Source of the DNA: JBCBSZ01 sp039185015
GTDB lineage: Bacteria > Actinomycetota > Acidimicrobiia > Acidimicrobiales > Poriferisodalaceae
DNA: 64,000 bases
Reading direction: 5' to 3'
Assembly (NCBI GenBank): GCA_039185015.1
Contig: JBCDAU010000014.1
Span: 66,384-130,383, forward strand
Under the pieces are notes generated by a model. The model had not been told where the DNA came from, did no database searches, and saw only the letters and a program-made list of their open reading frames with translations. Numbering within the stretch: the first letter of the stretch is position 1; each line of letters opens with the position of its first letter. Positions 1-7,853 of this stretch are shown one piece after another. The position numbers and the translations under genes are program-made.

Positions 1-1
1 C

Positions 2-835
2 GCAGACCTCTTCAACGTCGAGGAGCTGATCGCCATCGGTGTGGAACCGGTCGGGTACACGACCAACTCAGCGGACCGCGAGCTGCCGGACTTCGTCGCT
101 TCGCAGACGCCGGAGACGGTGTCGGTCGTTTCCACCGACGGGCTCGACTTCGAGGCGATCGCAGCGCTCGATCCCGACGTGATCGTGATGTTCGTGTTCG
201 ACGCCGACACCTACGATTTGCTCAGCCAGATCGCTCCGACGGTGCCGCTGGAGTTCGGGGTCTACGGCTACCTCGACGAACGACTGCGCATCATGGGCGA
301 TCTGTTCGGCCGCCGGGCCGAGGCCGAAGCCGCGATCGTCGAGTACGTCGAACAGGTCACGCCGGCGCGCGAACAGGCGCAAGCGGTCTTCGGGGAGGAC
401 TCCGTCTCCAATCTCGTGTTCTTCGGTCCTGACGCGTTCGTCTACAGCCCGCGCATCGGCGTCGACCGTGCGCAGGCCAACCTCGACGTGAGCTGGCTGT
501 ACGACGAGCTCGGCCTGGAGCTGGGACCGACCCTGGTGGAGAACTTCAGCGTCGGTTCGGAGAGCCTGGAGATGGGACAGTGGCCCGTCAACAGCGAGCT
601 CCTGGACCAGCTGCAGGCGGAGCACCTCGTGGTGTTCCCGAACGGCTACACCGCCGCCGAGGGGATACCCGACGACTACCGGTCGTTCACGGACACTCCG
701 CTGTGGGACACGCTCCCGGCGGTCGAGTTCGACAACGTGCACCTCATGACTGGGCTCGTGTCACCGCGTGGCTACTTCAGTCGTCTGGCGACGATCGACG
801 GTTTCGTCGACCGCGTCACCGCCACCCAGGAGTGA
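2..835 (+). CDS. Siderophore/iron ABC transporter substrate-binding protein (5'-truncated by window edge)
   Basis: The open frame runs from base 2 with no start or signal peptide, so the N terminus lies outside the window. The visible ~277 residues have the class III periplasmic-binding-protein pattern of FepB/FhuD-type iron-siderophore receptors: an early NVEELIAIGVEPVG segment, then EAIAALDPDVIV, LSQIAPTVPL, and a long backbone helix near the middle. In Gram-positives such proteins are lipoproteins that deliver Fe(III)-siderophore to a permease and ATPase, which would be upstream of the window. An internal GTG at 41 is unlikely to be the start because homology continues upstream of it. It is unrelated to the flagellar genes. 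Confidence 0.85.
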   Translation, partial: ADLFNVEELIAIGVEPVGYTTNSADRELPDFVASQTPETVSVVSTDGLDFEAIAALDPDVIVMFVFDADTYDLLSQIAPTVPLEFGVYGYLDERLRIMGDLFGRRAEAEAAIVEYVEQVTPAREQAQAVFGEDSVSNLVFFGPDAFVYSPRIGVDRAQANLDVSWLYDELGLELGPTLVENFSVGSESLEMGQWPVNSELLDQLQAEHLVVFPNGYTAAEGIPDDYRSFTDTPLWDTLPAVEFDNVHLMTGLVSPRGYFSRLATIDGFVDRVTATQE

Positions 836-1027
836 CGAGCGGGGGGTCCCGCCTCCGATGAGCTGAGACGCCGGGTCCGCAGCTCGAGCTGCCTGGCGCG
901 ATCCTCCAGCGCCGGCCGATCTGGAGCGTGACCCGCGCGTCGGTCTGTGCGGCCTGCGCCGAGGTCAAGCCGACGAGCGAGATGCGCGTCCGTTGTCGGT
1001 CCGCCGCGCATTCCTTGGCGCGAAGCC

Positions 1028-1056
1028 CTCAACCTCTCGGCTATGCGTGCCGACGG
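1028..1056 (+). promoter_or_regulatory. Possible sigma-28-type promoter of the first sigma gene (weak)
   Basis: CTCA at 1028-1031 and GCCGACGG at 1049-1056 are separated by 17 nt, about 70 nt upstream of the ATG at 1129. The -10-like half is a good match to the island consensus but the spacer is longer than the usual 15 nt. Apart from this and a short GC hairpin just after the stop at 835 (839-852), I see nothing else in the 836-1128 gap. Confidence 0.3.
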
Positions 1057-1128
1057 GACCGACAGCGATCCCTACGGATGGGGATCCGACAACACACAGA
1101 CCCAAGCGAACGAGAGGGAGCTCTGAGC

Positions 1129-2025
1129 ATGGGCCAGAACAGTGAGGCCGACGTCACGCGCCTCGTCGAGAAGCATCTCGACCTGGTGAAGCACGTCGTG
1201 TTCCAGGTGTCGGTGCACTTTCCCCGACACGTCGATCGATCCGAGCTGGCCGATGCCGGCGCGCTCGGACTCGTCGAGGCCGCGCAGCGATTCGAGGCTG
1301 ACCGCGGCGTGCCCTTCGAGCGGTTCGCCGCGCGACGGATCCGGGGCTCGATCCTCGACGCCGTCCGCGCCGGGGACTGGGCGCCTCGATCGGTCCGCAC
1401 CGTCGCCCGCCAGCTCGAACAGACCGAGCAGGAACTGGCGAACAACCTGGGCCGCCGGCCGAACGACACCGAGATCGCCGAGCAGCTCGGCGTCGACGAC
1501 GAGCGCCTCGCCGAGCTCCGTCACCGGGTGTACCGCTCCGTGGTCCTTGCCCTCGACCACTACGTGGCTCCCGAGGACGACGAGGAGCTCACCCTCGTGG
1601 ACGTCCTCACCGACCCTGACGACATGGAGCCCGCCGAGGAGCTCGCTCATCGCGAGCTGCACGGCTACCTCCGCGACGCCCTCGACCTGCTGCCCGAGCG
1701 CCATCGCCTCGTGGTGGTCGGCTACTTCCTCGAGGGTCGTACCAGCCTCGAGCTGGCCAGCTTCCTCGGGGTCACCGAGTCCCGGATCTCCCAGCTCCGC
1801 TCCGAGTCGCTGCAGATGCTGAAGGAAGGCATCGAGGCGCAGTACGACGGCGAGCGACGTGATCCGTCCGCCGTGAAGGGCCGGGTCAACCGCCGCAAGG
1901 CGGCCTACGCCGATGCGATCGCCGACCGCTCGGGTTGGCAGCAGCGGATCGAGGAGCGCACGTCCATCGATCTTCGCCCGGACTACGTCAGCGTGCTCGA
2001 CTCCGGCGGCGCTTCGGCGTCCTGA
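1129..2025 (+). CDS. RNA polymerase sigma factor, FliA (sigma-28) family, copy 1
   Basis: 298 aa. Region 2 is clear (LVKHVVFQV, PRHVDRSELADAGALGLVEAAQRFE, then FERFAARRIRGSILDAVRAGDWAPRSVR, which is the typical FliA/WhiG stretch). Region 3 follows, and region 4 ends with LGVTESRISQLRSESL. A ~50 residue C-terminal tail follows region 4. The ATG at 1129 is preceded by GAGAGGGAG, so I prefer it to an in-frame GTG at 928, which would add a poorly conserved 67 residues. It is a paralogue of the leftward sigma gene at 34219-35202; both keep a similar tail (YDG... then AAYA...W..R.E). It likely directs transcription of flagellar genes, but which paralogue does so cannot be told from sequence. Confidence 0.85.
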   Translation: MGQNSEADVTRLVEKHLDLVKHVVFQVSVHFPRHVDRSELADAGALGLVEAAQRFEADRGVPFERFAARRIRGSILDAVRAGDWAPRSVRTVARQLEQTEQELANNLGRRPNDTEIAEQLGVDDERLAELRHRVYRSVVLALDHYVAPEDDEELTLVDVLTDPDDMEPAEELAHRELHGYLRDALDLLPERHRLVVVGYFLEGRTSLELASFLGVTESRISQLRSESLQMLKEGIEAQYDGERRDPSAVKGRVNRRKAAYADAIADRSGWQQRIEERTSIDLRPDYVSVLDSGGASAS

Positions 2026-2034
2026 CCGCTCGGG

Positions 2035-2277
2035 TCAGCGGGTGGGTCGGTCAGGGCGGGTCGACGATGACCCGATGACCGAGCGGTCGAGGAAGTCGCG
2101 CAGCGACGTGAGACGGCACGGCGCGAGCAGGACCTCAGGGGAGGTCCTCGCTCGCGCCGTGTCCCGTCGATTCGCCGTCCAGTCACCGACGAGCTCCGCG
2201 ATCGCGGCGGAGTGGGCCAACGCCAGGACGTGATGTCGGCGGCGATCCTCGTCGACGAGGACGATCCGGTCGATCAC
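2035..2277 (-). CDS. Small hypothetical protein, translationally coupled to the FlgN-like gene
   Basis: 80 aa, GTG start overlapping the stop of the upstream FlgN-like gene as GTGA, the same coupling used throughout the island, which is the main reason to call it real. I recognise no family. It is basic, probably soluble, with no signal peptide or membrane segment, and contains a short HHVLALAHSAAIAELVGDW helix. It ends 10 nt from the 3' end of the convergent sigma gene. It could be a chance frame; codon bias is only moderately convincing towards its C terminus. Confidence 0.45.
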   Translation of the reverse strand: MIDRIVLVDEDRRRHHVLALAHSAAIAELVGDWTANRRDTARARTSPEVLLAPCRLTSLRDFLDRSVIGSSSTRPDRPTR

Positions 2278-2705
2278 GGTGACGGCGCTCCCAGCACGGC
2301 ACCCCAGTCCTCGAGCTCGTCGGCGGCGACGTCGGCACGGCGGTTCGTCCGTGCGGCGAGCCGTTCGATCTCCTCGGTGCGTCGCGCGAGGTGGTCGGTC
2401 ACCTCGATCAGGTGGGGCCGATCGCCGTCGGCGACCACGGCGAGCACGTCAGCGAGCGTGCCGACGAGGTCCTCGCGGCCGTGCTCGTGGAGCAGAGCCG
2501 CCACGAGGACACCTCGGAGCAGCTCGGTCTCGCGGATGCGGTCGAGTGCGAGTGCCACCTCAGCGTTGGCTCGGTCCAGCAACTCCAGGTCCCCGGCCTC
2601 CACGAGTCGGTGCAGCGCCACCACGTGGTAGTGCAGGTCGTCGATCTGATCTCGCTCGTCATCGAGCACCGCCAACAGCGCCCCCGCCGTGTCCTCTCCG
2701 ATCAT
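2274..2705 (-). CDS. FlgN-like helical protein (putative flagellar export chaperone), copy 1
   Basis: 143 aa, ATG at 2705. It is entirely helical: the N-terminal half (ERDQIDDLHYHVVALHRLVEAGDLELL) has the FlgN pattern of a long amphipathic helix, a GDLE-type turn and a second helix. FlgN-family proteins hold hook-associated proteins in the cytosol before export. It aligns along its whole length with the protein at 35696-36190: shared E/D-R/E-x-x-I-x-x-LHY, then GD, LLR and VAxL. It is a weaker relative of the flgK-linked FlgN at 42275-42820. A longer open frame exists upstream but only by reading through the GC-rich tandem repeat, so ATG 2705 is taken. Function inferred. Confidence 0.6.
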   Translation of the reverse strand: MIGEDTAGALLAVLDDERDQIDDLHYHVVALHRLVEAGDLELLDRANAEVALALDRIRETELLRGVLVAALLHEHGREDLVGTLADVLAVVADGDRPHLIEVTDHLARRTEEIERLAARTNRRADVAADELEDWGAVLGAPSP

Positions 2706-2746
2706 GCTCGGGGGATCGTCGCGGGTTGCGCGTCGCTTGAGACAAA

Positions 2747-2937
2747 CCGTGCTCGTGCCCAGGCGGGGACCCCGGAGCCCCGCCCTCCTCCCGATGTCCT
2801 CGCCCTGACGGGCTGCGGCTCGGGCCGTGCTCGTGCCCGGGCGGGGACCCCGGAGCCCCGTCCTCCTCCCGATGTCCTTGCCCTGACGGGCTGTGGCTCG
2901 GGCCGTGCTCGTGCCCGGGCGGGGACCCCGGAGCCCG
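2747..2937 (+). repeat. 78-bp tandem copies of a dispersed two-hairpin repeat
   Basis: Two full units (2747-2824, 2825-2902) and one truncated unit (2903-2937) with exact 78-nt spacing and only a few differences. Each full unit contains a first inverted repeat GGCGGGG/CCCCGCC (for example 2762-2768 with 2778-2784) and a second one GCCC-TGAC-GGGC (2802-2813). The same two-hairpin element recurs at 13770-13975, 50355-50423 and 59617-59681. It sits between the 3' end of the P-type ATPase gene and the 5' end of the FlgN-like gene. There are no spacers, so it is not a CRISPR. Confidence 0.85.
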
Positions 2938-2943
2938 AGCGCC

Positions 2944-5310
2944 TCAGTCGAGCGGCTCGTCGCGGACGACGGCGCGCCAGCGCGGTACGAGGAGGGGACC
3001 GACCACGAGGACCGACGTGGCGACGGCGACGCCGCCGGCGAGGATCGGCCACGTGTCGGTCGGTGGCATGAAGAGCTGGAAGTACTCGGCGATCGGCCCG
3101 ACGTTGAGTGCGATGACGTACGAGGCTGCCATGGCGGCGATGAGCGCGAGTTTCGTCGGCACCAGCGGTCGGGCGAGTTGGGCGAGCACCACGAGTCCGA
3201 TCGACAGGAGCACCAGCGTCGCGGCCGTCCGCGCCTCGTCGAGGCTGACGTCGTCGCGGCGCCGGAGGATCTCGTAGACCACATAGGTCACGACGGCCGC
3301 GACCATCCCTGCGGGTAGGGAGTAGCGCAGCGCCCGGTCGATGAAGCCGGGCCGGGCACGCCGATCCGACGGGTAGAGCGCCAGCACGAAGCCGGGCACG
3401 CCGATCGAGATCGTGCCGACGAGGGTCAGGTGGCGGGGCAGGAACGGGAACGGCACCTGGGCCAGGCCGACGATGGCCGCCAGCAGCACGGCGTAGGTCG
3501 CCTTGACGATGAACAGGTTCGCCACCCGTTCGATGTTGTTGATGACCCGGCGACCTTCGGCGAGCGCCCGAGGGAACGTGCCGAAGGCGTCGTCGAGCAG
3601 CACGAGCTGGGCGACGGCGCGGCTGGCGGCGCTGCCCGATCCCATGGCGATGCCCATGTCGGCGTCCTTCAGCGCGAGCACGTCGTTGACGCCATCGCCG
3701 GTCATGGCGACGACGTGATTGCCGTCCTGCAGGGCCCCGACCATCGCCCGCTTCTGATGGGGCGTGACGCGACCGAACACCGTGGTCTCGTCGACCGCGG
3801 CGCGGATGGCGGCGTCGTCGGCACCGAGGTCACGGGCGTCCCGCTCGGCACCCGGTTCGATCCCCGCCCGGCGAGCGACGGCCGCCACCGTCGAGGGGTG
3901 ATCACCCGAGATGACCTTGAGCGTGATGCCCTGGTCCCGGAGGTAGCCGAGGATCTCGGGCGCGTCCGGTCGGACCTCGTCCTCGAGGAGGACGAAGGCG
4001 CACGGTTCGAGCTCGTCGGGACGTCGCTCGTCGACGACCGGGACGGGGGAGCGGGCGAGCAGGATCACCCGCTGACCCGACCGAGCGCGCTCGGCGACCC
4101 GGTCACGGAGAGGGTCGTCGTCACCGAGGAGCATCTCGGGCGCGCCCAGGAGGTAGGTCTCGTCGCGACCCTCGGCGTCGAACGACGTCGCCGCCCACTT
4201 GCGCGCCGAGGAGAAGGGCACGCCGTCGGTCACCGTCCACGGCGGAGCCTCGCCCATGGCGTCACCGATCGCCCGGAGCGTCGCGTTGGGTGCCGGGTCG
4301 GCAGCGGCGAGGGCCGCCAAGGTCCGCTGGGCATCCTTCGTGGTCCCGTCGCCCACCGGTTCGAGCTCGGCGAACGCGATGCGACCGGTGGTGATCGTGC
4401 CCGTCTTGTCGAGGCAGAGCACGTCGACGCGAGCGAGCAGCTCGACCGACGCGAGCTCCCGGGCAAGGGCCTGGCGTCGGGCGAGTGCGAGGACGCCGAC
4501 GATCATGGAGACGCTCGTGAGCAGGACCAGGCCGTCGGGGACCATCGCCACGGCGGCCGCAACGGTGCCGCGCACGGCCTCTCGCCACGGCTCGACCTGC
4601 CACAGCGACCAGGCGAGCAGGATCGACACCGGCGGGATGATCCAGGTGAGCCACCGCAGGATCAGGTTGATGCCCCGCTTGAGCTCGCTGTTCACGAGCT
4701 TGAACCGGCGCGCCTCCTCGGCCAGCGCAGCGGCGTACGCCTGATCGCCGATCCGGATCGCTCGGGCGACCCCTGAGCCGGCCACGACGAAGCTCCCGGA
4801 GAGGACCTCGTCGCCCACCACCTTGTCGACCGGGTCGGATTCGCCGGTGAGCATCGACTCGTCGAGCTCGAGGCCGCGGCCGCCCAGGACCTCCGCGTCC
4901 ACGACGACCTGGTCGCCGGGCTCCAGGACGAGAACGTCATCGGCGACGACCTCGCCGACCGCGAGCTCGACGACCTCGCCGTCCCGCCGGACCCGTGCCC
5001 GCGGCGCTGCGAGCACGGCGAGCTGGTCGAGGGTGCGCTTCGCCCGCAGTTCCTGAACGATGCCGAGCACCGAGTTGGACACCACGACCCCGGCGAACAG
5101 GGCGTCGGCGCCCGGCGTGGCGACCATGATCAGGACGAAGAGGACGCCGATGATGGCGTTGACCGGCGTCAACACGTTGGCCCGGACGATCTGGCTGAGC
5201 GTGCGCGTCGGAGCCGCCGGGACGGCGTTGACCCGCCCGTCGTGCTCGCGCTCGGCGACCTCCGCGGCGGTCAGGCCGACGACGGTGAGCTGATCATCGC
5301 TGGTGCTCAC
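2944..5310 (-). CDS. ctpE: Cation-transporting P-type ATPase, CtpE-like
   Basis: 788 aa, GTG start. Ordered motifs: two N-terminal membrane helices (~45-90), actuator TGES (~155), membrane segment with VPDG (~257), phosphorylation site DKTGT with the Asp at ~301, nucleotide-binding KWAA (~371), hinge TGDGVND (~537), and a C-terminal set of membrane helices. The VPDGLVLLTS segment and the absence of an N-terminal metal-binding domain point to the CtpE group of actinobacterial P-type ATPases, reported in mycobacteria to act in calcium uptake; the ion here is not proven. It ATP-dependently moves a cation across the membrane. It probably forms a unit with the 56 aa protein just upstream. No link to motility is evident. 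Confidence 0.88.
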   Translation of the reverse strand: MSTSDDQLTVVGLTAAEVAEREHDGRVNAVPAAPTRTLSQIVRANVLTPVNAIIGVLFVLIMVATPGADALFAGVVVSNSVLGIVQELRAKRTLDQLAVLAAPRARVRRDGEVVELAVGEVVADDVLVLEPGDQVVVDAEVLGGRGLELDESMLTGESDPVDKVVGDEVLSGSFVVAGSGVARAIRIGDQAYAAALAEEARRFKLVNSELKRGINLILRWLTWIIPPVSILLAWSLWQVEPWREAVRGTVAAAVAMVPDGLVLLTSVSMIVGVLALARRQALARELASVELLARVDVLCLDKTGTITTGRIAFAELEPVGDGTTKDAQRTLAALAAADPAPNATLRAIGDAMGEAPPWTVTDGVPFSSARKWAATSFDAEGRDETYLLGAPEMLLGDDDPLRDRVAERARSGQRVILLARSPVPVVDERRPDELEPCAFVLLEDEVRPDAPEILGYLRDQGITLKVISGDHPSTVAAVARRAGIEPGAERDARDLGADDAAIRAAVDETTVFGRVTPHQKRAMVGALQDGNHVVAMTGDGVNDVLALKDADMGIAMGSGSAASRAVAQLVLLDDAFGTFPRALAEGRRVINNIERVANLFIVKATYAVLLAAIVGLAQVPFPFLPRHLTLVGTISIGVPGFVLALYPSDRRARPGFIDRALRYSLPAGMVAAVVTYVVYEILRRRDDVSLDEARTAATLVLLSIGLVVLAQLARPLVPTKLALIAAMAASYVIALNVGPIAEYFQLFMPPTDTWPILAGGVAVATSVLVVGPLLVPRWRAVVRDEPLD

Positions 5311-5317
5311 CCGTCGA

Positions 5318-5488
5318 TCACCGCAGGATCCGCCGCAGGACCACGACGGCAGCCACGAGGGCGAGGATCACCGTGACCGCCCATCGACGGGTCGGATCGG
5401 GGTCCGGCGCCGGTCCGATCTCGACCGGCATCCGAACCGGCTCCTCGTCGGCCGACAGGGCGGCTGATCGATCGGCGTCCGGGCTCAC
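5318..5488 (-). CDS. Small single-pass membrane protein
   Basis: 56 aa from a GTG at 5488. The N-terminal 34 residues are acidic and proline-rich; residues 35-52 (WAVTVILALVAAVVVL) form one membrane helix followed by RRILR, so the C terminus is probably cytosolic by the positive-inside rule. The stop lies 7 nt upstream of the P-type ATPase start, suggesting co-transcription and perhaps a small regulatory subunit, which is inference only. An in-frame start at 5596 would make it 92 aa, but the added part overlaps the lgt promoter region and looks non-coding. Confidence 0.5.
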   Translation of the reverse strand: MSPDADRSAALSADEEPVRMPVEIGPAPDPDPTRRWAVTVILALVAAVVVLRRILR

Positions 5489-5583
5489 GGGACCGATCGT
5501 AGGGCCGGGCGGTCGTGTCGTCGGCCCACGGTCGTGTCGTGCCCGCAGGGAACGAAGTCCGGGTGTCGTAGGGTTGGAACCTC

Positions 5584-6423
5584 GTGCTGCTCGCATCGAT
5601 CCCCAGCCCGGCCACCAATGCCCTCGAGTTGGGGCCGCTGACCCTCCGGATCTACGGCGCGCTCATCGCCGTGGGCATCGTCGCCGCGGTCCTCATCTCC
5701 CAGCGCCGTTGGGCCGCCCGCGGCCACTCCCCCGACGACATCACGTCGATCGCGATGTGGGCCGTCCCGTTCGGCGTGATCGGCGGCCGGCTCTACCACG
5801 TGATCACCGACAACGAGAAGTACCGGGGGAACTGGATCGAGGCGCTCGAGATCTGGTCCGGCGGCCTGGGGATCTGGGGAGCCATCGGCGGTGGCGCGCT
5901 CGGCGCCATGATCGCCGCGAGGCGGATGGGCCTGCCGTTGCTCGATCTCGCGGACACGATCGCACCGGCTCTGCTCGTCGCTCAGGCGATCGGTCGCTTC
6001 GGCAACTGGTTCAACCAGGAGCTCTTCGGCCGGCCGACCGACCTGCCGTGGGGGCTCGAGATCGACCCCGAGAACCGGCCGGCAGAGTTCGCCGACGTCG
6101 AGACCTTCCATCCGACCTTCCTCTACGAGGCGATCTGGAACCTCGGTCTCGCCGCCCTGCTGATCTTCGTGCTCCCGCGGGTGTGGCCCGGCCGCAAGCC
6201 CGGCTCGACCATCGCGCTCTACGTCGTGGGCTACACGATCGGCCGGCTCTGGATCGAGCTCGTCCGTATCGATCCGGCGTCGGAGGTGCTCGGCCAGCGG
6301 GTCAACGTCTGGGTGAGCCTCCTCGTCATGGCCAGTGGGCTGGTGGCGCTGGTCTGGCTCCAACGGCGCCCGACCGACGGCGCCGATACCGAGGACGACG
6401 AGGCCACCGAGCTCACGTCGTGA
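5584..6423 (+). CDS. lgt: Prolipoprotein diacylglyceryl transferase
   Basis: 279 aa integral membrane enzyme that transfers diacylglycerol from phosphatidylglycerol to the lipobox cysteine of prelipoproteins, the first step in lipoprotein maturation. Seen: the Lgt signature GRFGNWFNQE (~137-146) with the essential Arg at ~138, RIYG near residue 23, HPTFLYE, and about seven hydrophobic segments. The position equivalent to E. coli His103 is replaced in SGGLGIWG, as is usual for actinobacterial Lgt. GTG start. A charged tail (~262-279) is extra. It is a housekeeping gene that happens to precede the flgB operon; the flagellar promoter begins about 45 nt after its stop. Confidence 0.93.
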   Translation: MLLASIPSPATNALELGPLTLRIYGALIAVGIVAAVLISQRRWAARGHSPDDITSIAMWAVPFGVIGGRLYHVITDNEKYRGNWIEALEIWSGGLGIWGAIGGGALGAMIAARRMGLPLLDLADTIAPALLVAQAIGRFGNWFNQELFGRPTDLPWGLEIDPENRPAEFADVETFHPTFLYEAIWNLGLAALLIFVLPRVWPGRKPGSTIALYVVGYTIGRLWIELVRIDPASEVLGQRVNVWVSLLVMASGLVALVWLQRRPTDGADTEDDEATELTS

Positions 6424-6466
6424 CCGCTCCCGGGTCGCAACGCGACTCGGTGTCCCAGCTCACTCC

Positions 6467-6493
6467 TTGACCACCCCCGGCCCCGGTCGACCC
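6467..6493 (+). promoter_or_regulatory. Sigma-28-type promoter of the flgB operon
   Basis: TTGA at 6467-6470 and GTCGACCC at 6486-6493 with exactly 15 nt between them, about 95 nt upstream of flgB. It resembles the enteric FliA arrangement TAAA-N15-GCCGATAA and is the clearest instance of the motif shared by most flagellar units here. Confidence 0.65.
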
Positions 6494-6587
6494 ACCGTGT
6501 GACATCACGAACCACGGATGGACGTCGGAGGCCCATGGATGGCGGCCCCCTGGTCCGCCGCGCGCCTCCCCGTCCACGGGAGGTCGC

Positions 6588-6938
6588 ATGGGCATCGCCG
6601 ACAACACGATGAAGGTCATGTACCAGGCCATGGGCGGGCTCAACGAGCGTGCCGAGGTCCGGGCCCACAACATCGCGAACGCGGAGACGCCGGAGTACCA
6701 GGCCCGCGACGTGCCCTTCGAGGCCCAGCTCGAGCGGGCGATCGCGAACGACGAGCTCGATCGACAGATCGTCCGACCGGTCACCCTGCGCAACACGCTG
6801 CCCGACGTGCACGGCAACACCGTCGAGCTCGAGAACGAGATGGTCGCCCTGCTGGAGGACCAGGTCCGCTTCGACACCGTGATCGCGTCCTACAACTACA
6901 AGGTCGACGTCTACCGCCGTGCGATCGGTGGTCGCTGA
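6588..6938 (+). CDS. flgB: Flagellar basal-body proximal rod protein FlgB
   Basis: 116 aa. FlgB is exported by the flagellar type III apparatus and polymerises as the proximal rod. The N terminus has the rod/hook family helix with RAHNIANAETPEYQARDV (~24-41), the classical (N)NIANxxTPG(Y/F)xA motif, and the C-terminal helix ends DTVIASYNYKVDVYRRAIG as in other FlgBs. ATG with GGGAGG eight nt upstream. First gene of operon A; its stop overlaps the flgC start (ATGA). Confidence 0.95.
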   Translation: MGIADNTMKVMYQAMGGLNERAEVRAHNIANAETPEYQARDVPFEAQLERAIANDELDRQIVRPVTLRNTLPDVHGNTVELENEMVALLEDQVRFDTVIASYNYKVDVYRRAIGGR

Positions 6939-7345
6939 TGAGCGGGCCGTTCGCCGCCATGCACAACGGTGCGTCCGGGGTCAGCGTGTCCCAACGTTGG
7001 ATCGACACCCTGTCGCACAACATCGCCAACCTGAACACCTACACCTCCACCGACGAGGAACCCTTCCGGGCTCGCTTCGTCGTCTTCCAGGAGAACGGGG
7101 GCGGCACCGATCCCCGCGGCGTGCAGCTGCGGTCGATCGTGCGAGCCGAGGGTGAGGCACCGGTGGTGTTCGACCCCGAGCACCCCCTCGCCGACGAGGA
7201 CGGGATCGTCCAGGGCCCGCTCGTCGACCTCTCCGGTCAGATGACGGACCTGATCATCGCCAGCCGGCATTTCCAGGCGAACACGCGGGTCATCACGGCA
7301 GCGCGCGAGGCGTACGAGTCAGCGCTGTCCATCGGACGCCGCTGA
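6938..7345 (+). CDS. flgC: Flagellar basal-body rod protein FlgC
   Basis: 135 aa. Proximal rod component beside FlgB. The N-terminal helix carries SQRWIDTLSHNIANLNT, the C-terminal helix has the family signature MTDLIIASRHFQANTRVI followed by AAREAYESALSIG. A ~60 residue middle region supplies the FlgC core (PHPLADEDG-like segment near 85-95). Coupled to flgB by a four-base overlap and followed 20 nt later by fliE, the rod/MS-ring adaptor, as in most bacteria. Confidence 0.94.
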   Translation: MSGPFAAMHNGASGVSVSQRWIDTLSHNIANLNTYTSTDEEPFRARFVVFQENGGGTDPRGVQLRSIVRAEGEAPVVFDPEHPLADEDGIVQGPLVDLSGQMTDLIIASRHFQANTRVITAAREAYESALSIGRR

Positions 7346-7365
7346 GGATCGAGGAGCAGGACACG

Positions 7366-7725
7366 ATGGACGTCGGTGGTATCTCAGGTGCAGGGATCGG
7401 TGGGGTCCGTCCACCGCGGCCCCCGCGAGCCGAAGGTGTCGGCGACGGCATCGCCGGCGCAGCCGGCGCCAACGGCGCCGCGGCGGGGTCGGGTCAGGCC
7501 GCGGCGGGGTTCGGCGAGATGCTCAACGACGGCATCGAAGCGGTCGCGAGCTCCGAACGGAACGCCGACGCGCTCGCGCAGCGGTTCGCGGTCGGCGATC
7601 CCAACGTCGACATCCAGGACGTCACGGTCGCCACGACCGAGGCGGGGCTGTCGGTGCAGCTCATGGTCGCCGTCCGCGATCGGGCGCTCGACGCCTATCA
7701 GCAGATCATCAACCTCCAGGTGTGA
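7366..7725 (+). CDS. fliE: Flagellar hook-basal body complex protein FliE
   Basis: 119 aa. FliE joins the MS ring to the rod. The C-terminal half matches the family: a helix containing FGEMLNDGIEAVASSERNAD, then VDIQDVTVATTEAGLSVQL and a final helix RALDAYQQIINLQV. The N-terminal ~45 residues are glycine/alanine-rich and disordered, longer than in E. coli FliE. ATG preceded by GAGGAGCAGG. Confidence 0.93.
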   Translation: MDVGGISGAGIGGVRPPRPPRAEGVGDGIAGAAGANGAAAGSGQAAAGFGEMLNDGIEAVASSERNADALAQRFAVGDPNVDIQDVTVATTEAGLSVQLMVAVRDRALDAYQQIINLQV

Positions 7726-7729
7726 GCAG

Positions 7730-7852
7730 ATGCCCGAAGAGATCATGTCCCAGGCTGACATCGACGCGCTGATCGCCAAGATGGCTGGTGGCGGCGACGC
7801 GACGAGCGACGACGCGCCCTCCGACGCGCCCGCAGAGGACGACGAGGACTGA
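7730..7852 (+). CDS. 40 aa peptide consisting of a FliM-type CheY-binding motif and an acidic tail
   Basis: ATG at 7730, four nt after fliE and one nt before fliI; the GAGCAG overlapping the fliE stop can serve as a weak ribosome binding site. Residues 7-15 (SQADIDALI) match the FliM N-terminal peptide LSQAEIDALL, which in enteric bacteria binds phosphorylated CheY; FliM of this same island has LSQAEIDALL. The remaining ~20 residues are Asp/Glu/Ala/Pro and probably unstructured. There is no SpoA or CheC domain, so it is not a FliM or FliN. It could be a CheY-P ligand or decoy, an assembly adaptor paired with FliI (whose N terminus has the same motif), or a remnant of a duplicated FliM/FliI start. 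Function not known. Confidence 0.6.
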   Translation: MPEEIMSQADIDALIAKMAGGGDATSDDAPSDAPAEDDED

Positions 7853-7853
7853 C

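Noticed and set aside
928..1128. 67-residue N-terminal extension of the first sigma factor
   Set aside because: Poor composition for a sigma factor and a good ribosome binding site directly precedes the ATG at 1129.
2747..2937. CRISPR-like array
   Set aside because: Units are directly adjacent with no unique spacers, contain long internal inverted repeats, and there are no cas genes.
2274..3284. 336 aa minus-strand open frame covering the FlgN-like gene and the tandem repeat
   Set aside because: The upstream two thirds read through the 78-bp GC-rich repeats and antisense to the P-type ATPase 3' end; only the last 143 residues behave as a gene.
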